Shown piece after piece: positions 45,691 to 55,796 of a stretch of DNA of 64,000 nucleotides (its first letter is position 1; each line of letters opens with the position of its first letter). The notes below the pieces were generated by a model. The model saw nothing but the letters and a program-made list of their open reading frames with translations, was not told the origin of the DNA and searched no databases. Position numbers and translations under genes: made by a program. This DNA comes from Laccaria trichodermophora. Its lineage: Eukaryota > Basidiomycota > Agaricomycetes > Agaricales > Hydnangiaceae. The stretch is taken from the NCBI GenBank assembly GCA_018417955.1, contig JACTVC010000036.1, positions 413,501 to 477,500 on the forward strand, in the 5' to 3' direction.

Positions 45691-46185
45691 AAAAGGCACA
45701 CACCACAAGATCTATAGTCTCAAAGAGCAGACACTACCAACTTTTCTAATGAAAAAGCAGATGCTACAAACCTTTCTAATGATAAAAAAAGGGGACACTA
45801 CAAACTTTTTTAATGAAAAAGGGCACACTACAAACTTTTGTAGTCTCAAAAAGCGGTCACTACAAACTTTTCTAATGAAAAAGGGCACACTACAACCTTT
45901 TGTAGTCTCAAAAAGCGGACACTACAAACCTTTCTAATCAAAAAGCACACACTACAAACTTTTGTAGTTTCAAAAAGTGGACACTACAAACTTTTGTAGT
46001 CTCAAAAAGCCGTCACTACAAACTTTTCTAATCAAAAAGCACACACTACAAACTTTTGTAGTCTCAAAAAGCGGTCACTACAAACTTTTCTAATCAAAAA
46101 GCGCACACTACACAACTTTTCTAATGACAAAAAGTGGACACTACAAACTCTGTAGTCAACATAACCTTTTGACCTTAACTCTAAC
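45690..46185. repeat. ACTACAAA minisatellite (sat2), right outer copy
   Basis: Units of AAAAAGCGGTCACTACAAAC and TTTTGTAGTCTC; reverse complement of the array at 25895-26215. 46186-46384 continues as degenerate TTTGTAGTCTAA text. Confidence 0.85.
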
Positions 46186-46384
46186 TTTGTAGTCTAAATC
46201 CAACCTTTTGTAGTCTAAGTCTGACTTTTGTGGTCTTTTATAGTCTATGAGTAAACTTTGTAGTCTAAGTTTGACTTTTCTATGGTCTATCAGTAAATCT
46301 ATATCTGACTCTTATAGTAGGGCATGCACCTTCCTTTTTTGGTCATTTTTCCCATGATACGTTAATTGTAGCCCTTTCTTTTAG

Positions 46385-47850
46385 CTTCCTGAATATACTG
46401 AAATCATGTTATTTGGTTTTGTTTTCATGGAGAAAAACACAAAAAACAAAAAAAAACAAAGAAACGCAACACTTTTGAAATTCCTTTACCTCATATCTCC
46501 ACAATGGGAGCACTTCAGAACATAATTCAAACAGATTTGGGAAGCTATAGTGCAGGGCTACAACTTTGGTTTTTTGACCCCTTTTGGAGTTTGGTCATGT
46601 GACCCCTCTCCTGATTACTCAAAATTGCCAATAATATTGGCCAAGTAGTTAATGAAATTTCCAATGATATTGCCAAAGGAGCTAATGAAATTGCCAATAA
46701 TATTGCCCAAGTAGCTAATGAAAATCGCAATGATGTCGCCCAAGTAGCTAATAAAAATCACAATGATGTCGCCCAAGTAGCTAATGAAATTGCCAATGAT
46801 ATTGCTAATGATATTGCCAATGATATTGCCCAAGGAGGTAATGAAAATCATAATGATATTGCCCAAGGAGCTAATGAAAATCACAATGATATTGCCCAAG
46901 TAGCTAATGAAAATTGCAATGATATTGCCCAAGAAGCTAATGAAAATAGCAATGATGTTGCCCAAGTAGCTAGTGAAATTGCACAACCATGTAATGAAAT
47001 TTCCAATGATACTGGCCAGATAATTGATGAAAAGCGCAATGATATTGCCCAAGTAGCTAATGAAATTGCCGATGATATTGCACAACCAGCTAATGAAATT
47101 TCCAATGATACTGGCCACATATTGTATGAAAATTGCAATGATATTGCCCAAGTAGTCAATGAAATTGCCAATGATACTGGCCAGATAATTTATGAAAAGC
47201 GCAATGATATTGCCCAAGTAGTTAATGAAATTGCCAATGATATTGTACAACCAGCTAATGAAATTTCCAATGATAATGGCCACATAATTTATGAAAATTG
47301 CAATCATTGCGATTTTTCAATGGATACCTGGCGCATTTCACTGCGAAATTTCAAATGTAGCCATTGGTATTTCATTGCGATTTTTCTATAGATACCCTGG
47401 GTATTTCATTGCAAAATTTCAAATGGAGCCTGGGGCATTTCATTGTGATTTTTCAAATGTATCCCTGGGTCTTTCATTGTGATTTTTCAATAGATACCCT
47501 TGATATTTCATTGCAATTTTTCAAATGTATCCCTGGGTATTTCATTGCAATTTTTCAAATGGAGCCCTGGATATTTCATTGCAATTTTTCAAATGTATCC
47601 CACATGTCAGGGTCCATGCAATGGGCTTCCCTGGAGGGTGGTCACATGACAAATTACCAAAAATGGTCAAAATTGAAAGTTGTAGCCCTACACTGTAGCT
47701 TCCCGAATCTGTTTGAATTATGTTCTGAAGTGCTCCCATTGTGGATATATGAGGCAAAGGAATTTCAAAAGTGTTGTGTTTTCTTTTTTTTTTTTGTGTT
47801 TTTCTCTATGAAAACAAAACCAAATAACATGATTTCAGTATATTCAGAAA
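46385..47850. mobile_element. element W: ~215-bp terminal inverted repeats filled with minisatellites
   Basis: The left end starts near CTGAATATACTGAAATCATG (46390); the right end is its complement (to about 47846). The match continues about 215 bp through CCACAATGGGAGCACTTCAG and CTATAGTGCAGGGCTACAAC. The interior is entirely satellite: sat1 (46620-47300) and a second unit, TTTCATTGCGATTTTTCAAA with ATGTATCCCTGG (sat3, 47305-47620). No transposase and no convincing target duplication. A fragment of the same family lies at 51050-51360. Confidence 0.7.
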
Positions 47851-48684
47851 GAGTTGAAAGGATGCTTGCTTGTCAAGAACACCAACCACAATGGCAAAAA
47901 TATACAAAAAGTAGCAATCGTCAAAATCAAGCTGGGGTTCTTTGAATGTTACAAAGACCTGATGAAAATCAGCCTTGGCAACCTAGTCGCAGAGGGCCAA
48001 ATCCACAGCAACATGGTGATCCAGCTGCAGACCCTCCAGAATCCAAAAACTACTTTTGTGCAGCAAGATTCTATTGTGTTGAAACTATTTGTGCCCCTTG
48101 TGGGGTTGTTATTGCCTGGACAAAATTTGCAAAATCAGAATCACCAACAAACATTTTGAATTTCTAGGATCAGTTTATCAAACAGAAGATTCACGACCTG
48201 ATTATGTGTGTATTGATAAAGGATGTCAAGTTTTTGCAACTGCAGTGGCAAATGGAAGCTGGGAAATCTGGAGTAAAACAACTCGGTTTATTGTGGATGC
48301 CTACCATTATATCAATCATCGAGTGTTAGATTATCTCTGCATAAAATACTGCAATCCTTCACCAGGAGATGGCTCAGCTCCAAATCTTGTTGTTATTGCA
48401 TATGACAAAAATGGAGACCCATATGTAAAGAGGGCATTCAATACACAGGTATTTATTTATTTATTTTCATGTTTATTAGCTCAATATTATACACTTAGGT
48501 TTGTGAACAACTCAATGCATGGCTTGCTGGATATCAATCAATCCTCAAACGTATGACCCCAGGAAACTTCAACTGGTTTTTGCATACCCTGTTATTTTAT
48601 CATACAAAATATGTTATCCAAAAACAGATGATGAAGAAACAACCAGAAAAGGAGGAAGACTTGGGTGTAAATGTATGTAGTTAA
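47851..48684 (+). pseudogene. CxC6-like (KDZ-associated) gene, 5'-truncated and broken
   Basis: Coding resemblance starts right at the edge of element W: MLACQEHQPQWQKY, then LQRPDENQPWQP, FYCVETICAPCGVVIAW, SESPTNILNF, DYVCIDKGCQVFATAVANG and YHYINHRVLDYLC..KYCNPSP. After a short intron (about 48449-48498) the last exon has CEQLNAWLAGYQSILKRM and NFNWFLHTLLFYH and ends TAA 48682-48684. Lesions: TGA at 47952-47954 (just before MLQRP) and a one-base loss near 48165 (NILNF/LGSVY). The N-terminus is missing. The conserved Cys pairs suggest metal binding; the function of the family is not known. Confidence 0.65.
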
Positions 48685-48719
48685 GAAAAAAGAAGTATAT
48701 CCTGTGTAAATGTAAATTC

Positions 48720-49075
48720 CACTAAATTTCGGTCCCATTCCTGCAGGAATGTGTCAATTCCTGTTCCATTCCACTGGAATCTGGTGGAATCTGGTGGAAT
48801 CCAGTGGAATGGATGTATTCTTGCAGGAATCTGTAGGGCATCGAAAAGTACAGCAGTGCATCAGGAAAACATGAGTATCATCTTTGAGGTCTTTGGAAAG
48901 ATCTAAAGACTTCAAAGACCTTGAGACTGGATGTCTTTCAGAAGAAAGGTACATTTTCTTTCAGACACAGGGCATCTTTTAAAGACCTTCAACAATCTTT
49001 CAGAGATCAATGAAGAGCTTTGTAAAGACTGTCTTTGGCTTTAAACACTATCTTTGCAAGTCTTTAAGTAGGCTT
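48720..49075. repeat. GGAATCC array and AAAGACTTT-motif array
   Basis: 48720-48835 is an array of TGGAATCTGGTGG-type motifs ending TAGGGCATCGAAAAGTACAGC, a degenerate hAT-like terminus. 48880-49075 repeats CTTTAAAGAC / AAAGACTTC motifs about a dozen times. 49076-49284 holds nothing recognised. Confidence 0.6.
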
Positions 49076-49284
49076 ATTGTACCATAGATGCATTAAAATA
49101 GATCATATTCAAGCACTGTACATAACAAGCAGGTCGCTACTAGTAATAAGTCAGTGGGGGAACTAGAACAGCTAGTCAAGGTGATGGCTACATCATCATG
49201 AAGCAAGGTTGGCCTAAATGGTTGCACTTGTTAATGTCCCACACACTTGTCAACATCCCACACACTCAGTACCCCCATAAATTC

Positions 49285-50771
49285 CCAGTACTTTACCTTC
49301 CCCCATCAGTTCTGGCGGACTCCAGTGGACTCCCATAGAATGTCAGAATTCCATCCGGAGTCCACTGGAATAGTAGGAATCTCAAATTCCAGTGGATTCT
49401 GCCAGATTCTGAATGGAATTCCAATGGATTCTGCCAGAATCTGAATGGAATTCCAGTCCAAATTCCTGGGGATTCCAGAGGATTCCTGCAGGACTACACT
49501 ATAAGTTTGGTAATTTTAAGTTGGCATTAAAATTTTGTCAAGTCCTCAGGAATCAAGGAAACTGTCAGGCACTATCTTCAGGGTGTACTTTAGGGTCCAT
49601 CCCAAAAAGAATGTGTTGGCGCACCATTGGTGCTGGTGGTTTTTCATGGGTGCGTGTCATGTTTTGGGTGTGCTGGGGGTGGGCACTCATTGTTTTTTGT
49701 GGGCACATTTTTTTCATGGGCGTGTGTTGTTTTTCATGTGTGGTCAGGGTGGGTGCTTGTTTGGACGTGTCATCATGTTGTGGTCCTGTTGTCACCATGT
49801 TGTGGTCCTGGCATGTTGGTTGTCATCCTGGCATGTTGTGTTGTTGTCCTGGCATGTTGTTGACATGTCATCATCATGTCAGTGGGTGGTGGTGGGTCAT
49901 GGTGGGTGCTTGTCATTTTTTGTGGGTGCTCATCACCATTTGTGGGCACTCATCATTGTTCATGTGTGGTGGGGGTGGGCCCTTGTCAATTTTTGTGTGT
50001 GGTGGGAGGTGGGTGCTTGTCACAGTTCATTAATGGTGGTGGGCCCTCATCATTTGCCATGACATGTTTTGCCATTGTGTGGGGTCGTTGGTGCCTGTCA
50101 TGGTGAGAACGGAGGGATGAGGTGGGGGACATGTACCATTGGCCCATGATGTGGCAATGTCATGGGTGCTGTCTCTCATTCCATGTTCTCTTGTTGCCAT
50201 GTTTCTCATGCGTTGGTGGGGATCGTCGGCATGGGTGTTGTTGGCTTTGTGGGTTGTTGAGGTCACGTGGCAGTGAGGGGGTGGTCAACGTCGGTGGTGG
50301 TGGAAGGAATGGGAATGGGATGGTCACAGAAGTGTGACCATGCCACAAACAGGGAATGTGACGATATGGCACACCCTCAAGTAAATCATGTGACTTCACC
50401 CCACAGACTGAACAAAATCATGAATCCTTATTGCAGCTATCACTTACCTATACTAATATGTAAATCATTACTCTTCTATTCATATTTCTATTTGATCAAT
50501 AACATTACAAGTCTGGCTTGTTCATTGCATAGTCTATTTTCGCTTTTTTGTAGTATTCATAATTAATAATAATAAGTAATAAGCAATAATGCACTGGAAT
50601 CACTGGAATGCACTAGACTCCAGTGGAATCCAGTGGACTATGACTGGACTCATAGTCTACTGGACTGGGACTGGACTGGAGTCCAGTGAACTGGGCATTG
50701 TGCAAGCCAATGTGTCCTAGCAACTGGGCCACTGGAATCCACATGGATTACATGGGTGATGGTAAAGACCT
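49285..50771. mobile_element. hAT-like element G, CpG-depleted copy
   Basis: Left end CCAGTACTTTACCTTCCCCC; right end, reversed, AGGTCTTTACCATCACCCAT. Arrays of GGAATTCC/GGACTCC motifs at 49305-49495 and 50590-50760. The core (49590-50330) aligns in style with cores of B and E, but where those read CGTGGGCG this reads CATGGGTG, with almost no CG left. Target duplication not clear (CATAAATT against CAGTAAAT). Low-complexity frames up to 206 codons are not genes. Confidence 0.65.
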
Positions 50772-51049
50772 CAGTAAATAGAATTACCACACTTGTTTTG
50801 TTAGAACTTAGGTAGAAGTTCAGGGAAGCAGTTCTGCATATTTTATAACAGTTGTCTAAGTCTAATAGACCTTTTGGACACTAGTGGCTACCACTATTTA
50901 TCATAATACTAAGGCATATGCCTAGAGCTAAATATCTATATCTCAAGGATAATTATGAAAGGCCTTTCATTTTACTTGCTTATGTCTCTCATTCATTTAA
51001 ATGCTGGGCTTCACTCATAAGTTGTATGAGAATTCCAATTGTAAATTTC
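50772..51049. other. unassigned AT-rich stretch
   Basis: No gene or repeat recognised. Confidence 0.3.
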
Positions 51050-51360
51050 ATAAAGGTGGCTGGCGATTTCATTGCAGATTTTCATATTTGTCCCATCCAC
51101 ATTCATTAATTTTTCATTGTGCAGCTCTTAATATCTCATTCTGATTTTCATATTTACCCCCACTGCTTTCATTGCAACTTTTCATTGTGACCTTTCAATA
51201 GATACCCTTGGTATTTCATTGCGATTTTCCAAATGTATCCCACATGTCAGGTTCCATGCAATAGGCTTCCCTGGAGGGTGGTCACATGACCAGTTGCCAA
51301 AAATGGTCAAAAAACAAAAGTTTTACCCCTACACTGTAGCTTCCCAAATCAAGAGATATA
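51050..51360. mobile_element. fragment of element W
   Basis: Sat3-like units (CATTGCGATTTTCCAAATGT) lead into CAATAGGCTTCCCTGGAGGG and CCTACACTGTAGCTTCCC, matching 47590-47710. It stops inside the terminal repeat. Confidence 0.7.
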
Positions 51361-52109
51361 TTGTTAGTCAACCTGGAAAGAAAAGTCCTATGTCAATGTC
51401 AAATTCTTCACCTCAACATGGGAAGGGCTTACACATATCTCACAGGGCAAGACTCACCTCTGCTGAGTCAGCCCTGGAGGCCAGTCATGGTTTGAGCCAC
51501 TATTGGTGCTGGTGAGCTGGTGTTGCCACATTTGGGGGAAGGGGTGCTGCTATCATGGTTACCCAGTGTGGTAGTTGAGTCATTATTAGTCCCATAGGGA
51601 ACTCACCTGGTTGGCAACATGGTGTTGGTTGATGTGTTGCAGCATGTCATGAGTATTCAATGCTTCTTCAAGTTTTGGTGTATTCCTGCTGCTGATATTC
51701 TGGAATTTGAGGTTCATTCACCTTCACTAGCTGAGGATCCACTGTTAGGCTACCTGGTGATGTGCTGATATGGAGTGTAAGAATACACCCTTAAAATTAT
51801 GAATTTATGCATTTTCTCAATCACTGTGATCAAATTAAAGTCTTCATCCAAGAAGTGTGCAGGTCTCAAGTTAGTGGGAATTGCAGTCAGCATGTGACCA
51901 AACCACTTCAAGATACTCAAAACCTATTTAAAAGACTACCCTACCATGAAATAGCTCACTATAAGAGTGTTCTAGAGTAAACACACCTCAGCAGAGGGTG
52001 TTGGAGTTTACACCAAACCAGGGTCTTATTCAACCATGGATTAAAACAATGTAATTTGATGAGAAATGTGTGAGCTTATAACTCAACACTGACATGAGAA
52101 GTCAACAGT
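51361..52109. other. unassigned region
   Basis: About 750 bp, CpG-poor. No convincing frame, repeat or TIR recognised. Confidence 0.3.
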
Positions 52110-52265
52110 ACTCTGTCATACCCCACTCATTCTGCAGGAATGAAGGCATTCCAGTAGAATCCAGTGGAATGGCACAGGAATCTGCAGGAATGGCACAGGA
52201 ATGAACTTCAATGAATATTTTGTAGCCAAGAGCTTAATAAAGACTTCATTTCAGTGGAATGGACC
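52110..52265. mobile_element. short hAT-like terminus with array
   Basis: AGTACTCTGTCATACCCCAC leads into GGAATGGCACAGGAATCTGC-type motifs. No partner end found. Confidence 0.45.
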
Positions 52266-52415
52266 CACAATAAGCATCATATTGTACATTTACACACTTC
52301 TCTCTTCTTCCCTTGCTATTTTTTTACAGAACTATATACCCTTCTCCTGTCTTTCCTTGCTATTTTTACATTTATTTAGGTCAGTTTCTCAAGCCAATCA
52401 TTGTTTACTCATCAA

Positions 52416-53145
52416 CTTCATCCTCTTCTACAATTTCCTCATCCAATCCCAAACCTTCCTCTTCCTCAGCATCCTCTTTCTGCTGTCTCTACAGTTCCTC
52501 TGCTTCTTCTTCTCTCTTTTTCTTTACCAGCTGTTTTTGGAGAACATATTTGGCATGATAAAATAACATAGAGTGCAAAAACCAGTTAAAGTTACCTGGG
52601 GTCATGCATCTGAGAATTGATTGATATCCACCAAGCCATGCATTGAGCTGTTCACAAACCTCAAATATTGATCTTAGTGACTGGAAAATCAGTATAGAAT
52701 TGAATGATAGATACCTGTGTATTGAATGCCCATTTTACATATGGATACCCTTTTTGGTCATAGGCAATAACTACCAGATTTGGAGCAGACCCATCTTCTG
52801 GTGATGGATTACAGTATTTTCAGCACAGATAATCTGTCACTTGGTGATTGAGGTAATGATAAGAATCAACAATAAATCTGGTAGTTTTTCCAGATCTCCC
52901 AGCTTCCATTAGCCACTGCAGTTTGAAGAACTTGGCAGGCGTTGTCAATGCAGATATAGGCAGGCCATGACTCTTTAGTTGGATATACTGATCCCAAGAA
53001 GTTTAGTATATTTGTTGGTGATTCTGACTTGTCAAATTTAGTCCAGGCAATAGCCACCCCACAAGGAGCACAAATAGTTTCAACACAATAAAACTGATCT
53101 GGACTAAAGTGTTTTTTTGAGGGACTGTTCAAATGATCTCTCATG
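52416..53145 (-). pseudogene. CxC6-like gene, distal part (minus strand), broken
   Basis: From 53110 down: SPDQFYCVETICAPCGVAIA, SESPTNILNFLGSVYPTKES, YICIDNACQVLQTAVANG, a frameshift near 52885, then TTRFIVDSYHYLNHQ, TGA at 52822-52820 in YLC-KYCNPSP (arginine in the other copies' pattern), and WAFNTQ. After an intron (about 52716-52666) the last exon reads CEQLNAWLGGYQSIL and ends in an acidic tail, with a TAG and then TAA 52418-52416. The upstream part of the same gene lies inverted at 53133-53470. Confidence 0.65.
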
Positions 53146-53470
53146 CTCGAGGTGGATCTTTATGTGATATACATCACAATATGCTTGCTTCACAATGCTT
53201 AGTTTGGGATTGTCATAATCAGAGAGTTCAAGGTACACTTGCTTGTCAGAAACATCAACTACAATGGAAGAAATATTCTAAAAACAGCAACCACCAAAAT
53301 CAATCTGGAGTTCATAGAATGTTACAAAGGCCTGCTGAGAATCATCCTTGGCAACCTAACCATAGAGGGGCAAATCCACAATGACGTGATGATCCAAATG
53401 CTGATCCACCTGTGCAAAACAAGAACGAATTTGTATGCGAGTACCTCACAGACTAGATGGGGAGCTTGAT
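53133..53470 (+). pseudogene. CxC6-like gene, proximal part (plus strand)
   Basis: Reads NMLASQCLVWDCHNQRVQGT, LACQKHQLQWKKYSKNSN, RMLQRPAENHPWQPN and PQ, the portion that precedes FYCVETICAPC in the copy at 47.9 kb, but in the opposite orientation to the distal part beside it. The two halves meet head to head at about 53140. Stops follow beyond 53385. Confidence 0.6.
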
Positions 53471-53579
53471 GTATCCTAGTTTATTGAATCAACTTTTTTT
53501 TTCATACCAAAATTGCTGATAGGTCTTACATATAGCATATTTGACCATAAAATATATACTCAGATGAATCCATGTCATA
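53471..53579. other. short unassigned stretch
   Basis: AT-rich; nothing recognised. Confidence 0.3.
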
Positions 53580-53587
53580 ATTGTTTA

Positions 53588-54085
53588 TAGTGTTTAAAAG
53601 TCCGGTATGGTCTGGTTTTTGATGCTCCAGGGCTTTAACCAGTCTGCCCTTTTCCCAGAAGTCAAAAAACTGAACTGGACCACAAAAAACTGTGGCCTGT
53701 GGTCTTTTTGTGGTCTATAGACTGGTTTTGGTTTTCTTTGGTTTTAACCAGTTTGAAACTGGTCTTTTGGCCAATATTTTAGAATTATAAATCAGTCAAT
53801 CTATTAATGTTTTTTGTAGCTTTAAAAAGAGCCAAGAACATTAAATTCTGTTAAGAGTTGGTGTTTCTATAAAAAAAGTCTGGTATATCTACTATTTTCA
53901 GTAAAAATTTACATTTTCAACTATATCTTTGTTAGTTTTGAACCAATTAATATGTGCTTGAGTGTGTTTTGAAGGGTATTTAATGGGCTATAAAAAACCA
54001 GTTCATTTAGACTGGTCTTTTTGCAGTCTTGGTCTGGTCTGGTTACAGTCTTTTTCCAGTCACAAGACTGGACTTCCAACCATTA
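53588..54085. mobile_element. hAT-like element I (498 bp MITE)
   Basis: Ends TAGTGTTTAAAAGTCCGGTA and, reversed, TAATGGTTGGAAGTCCAGTC. Flanked by ATTGTTTA on both sides (53580-53587, 54086-54093), a perfect 8-bp duplication. Subterminal GGTCTTTTTGCAGTC and ACTGGTTT motifs recur, as in elements C and H. No coding capacity. Confidence 0.85.
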
Positions 54086-54178
54086 ATTGTTTATGTCAAA
54101 TCTAGGGCTTCACACTGTATGTTGTCCTCTCTGTGCAATTTCATTTAAGGAGTTCCTGCTCAACTTGTTGCAGGTGAC

Positions 54179-54616
54179 TCAATGGGAAGCCCCACCAGGT
54201 GCAAAATCTCTAGGACCCAGATCAATTGAAGCTTCAACCCTTGGCTTTTGCAAATTGAGATTGCCCAGGCCAGCCACCAAAGGCCCAAAGACAATGTAAG
54301 CTGGGTTCATGAAAGGGTTTTTTCTGTCTTGTCTTCCTAATGTGCTGTTGGGACTCCAGCCTGAGCCTTGAGGGTTGACACAAGTAACTGAGGGGGCAAG
54401 AATCTGAGTCAAACTTTGAAGCTGAGTAGGATCAGGTAAAATAATCTGAGAAGGCCCAGCTCCAGCAATCTGCATGGGCAAATTAGGAATAATGAAAAAT
54501 ATTGGACAATCTATGTTTTTGTGTTTTATAGAAAAAAAATCACACACACTGGTGTGTTGTATCACCCTTGAAGGCCCTGCCCCATCAGATTGAAAATAGA
54601 AGTCAGAAGCTAACAC
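54179..54616 (-). CDS. unrecognised 145-codon open frame
   Basis: Minus-strand frame with two AGPS repeats (GAGPSRVIQHT and GAGPSQIILPD) and a C-terminal block (DRKNPFMNPAYIVFGPLVAG, then EASIDLGPRDFAPGGASH). The frame stays open beyond TES, but I know no family and see no start context or introns that settle it. It could be an exon of a decayed transposon gene. Confidence 0.3.
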   Translation of the reverse strand: MLASDFYFQSDGAGPSRVIQHTSVCDFFSIKHKNIDCPIFFIIPNLPMQIAGAGPSQIILPDPTQLQSLTQILAPSVTCVNPQGSGWSPNSTLGRQDRKNPFMNPAYIVFGPLVAGLGNLNLQKPRVEASIDLGPRDFAPGGASH

Positions 54617-55384
54617 TCATCTCACTGCGGGCATTGGCTTATGTAAATGGCAGATAAATTGTGAAAGAATTGTGTAGAAACTAATAAATTTTACACCTTT
54701 TCTTGGCAGGATATATCGGGAAGGAAATTTAAAATATCTTCTTCAATATCTTTTCCAATTTAATGATCGGCGTTATTACAAATTTTGATGACGGAGATAT
54801 GTGAAAGATATTAGAAAGATATCTTTACCTTTTATAGCAATTTTGTTATCTGATATTTTTGCAATGAGAACCATCCGAAACATTGAGAAAAGGTATTGTA
54901 AAGGGCGGGTCACACTGTCACGTCCCGAACATTTGCCATGTGTGGCAATTTCTTGTTATAAAAAATACCCCTCTGATGCCTTGTATGAGGTTGGCCTTCT
55001 GAGGCCGTGGAATATCAGGAGACTAACCTTGGAACCTTCTCCCATCACCTGCGTCACGACTCCCGCCAAGTTCAAGAGGAGCGGAATGAAGCTTGTGTTG
55101 GACAGGTGAGGTGTTCAACCACAGGATTGGAGAGGAGAGAACGCGCCGACAACCTCAACGCAGGCGCCAACGATTCAGGGGAAGTATCCTTGAGGTTGAG
55201 GCTGAGAGGTTCGGCAATTTTCACATTTTTGAATTCATTAATTGGGCTCATCTAGTACACATATTTATTAAGGAACAAATGTCATTTTCCCTCCTCCATG
55301 ACGGTAGTCTCCAATCCCTCAGACCGAAAGGCGACATGAACCTCCAAATCTCCGACCCCGCATCTGCGCACCTCAAGATTACGC
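54617..55384. other. transition zone, no gene called
   Basis: AT-rich, CpG-poor DNA gives way at about 54,900 to CpG-containing DNA. Several short plus frames (54801-55109, 55007-55255, 55093-55431) may be shifted pieces of the Gly/Arg-rich relic that follows. Confidence 0.35.
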
Positions 55385-55749
55385 TCTTGCAACTACCCGG
55401 TGTCGTTTGGTGCTGGCGTTGTTGGGTGTGAAGGAGGGGGAGGAGGAGCAGGAGCAAGAGGCGGTGGTGGCGGCGGTAGAGCAGGAGGGGGAAGCGGGGG
55501 TCGTGGGGGAAACGGCGCAGCAGGCCGAGGAAGAGGGCTCCTGGATGCAACCGAGGTGGTCGTGGAGGTAGTTCTCGAGGTGCAGCTCCTCCCGCTCCCG
55601 ACTCCGACTCTGAAGGTGAGAGTCTTTGGCATGATCTCACTTACTCATATGTAAACCACGCAATTTCAGACACCGGTTTCGATGATCCTCCTGATGTTGA
55701 AGATCCCCCTGCGCCCTTTCTGGCTCAGCCTCGAGCTCGAGCTGCCTAG
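55385..55749 (+). pseudogene. C-terminus of an unrecognised Gly/Arg-rich protein, frameshifted
   Basis: One frame gives GGGGGAGARGGGGGGRAGGG and GRGRG; from about 55540 a different frame continues GGRGGSSRGAAPPAPDSDSE and ends DPPAPFLAQPRARAA before TAG 55747-55749. The two together look like an RGG-type tail broken by a frameshift. No upstream domain was identified. It is immediately followed by the glucanase relic. Confidence 0.35.
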
Positions 55750-55796
55750 GTCTCATCTTCTGGTTAAGCAACATCTTCCACGAGATACAACCTCCG

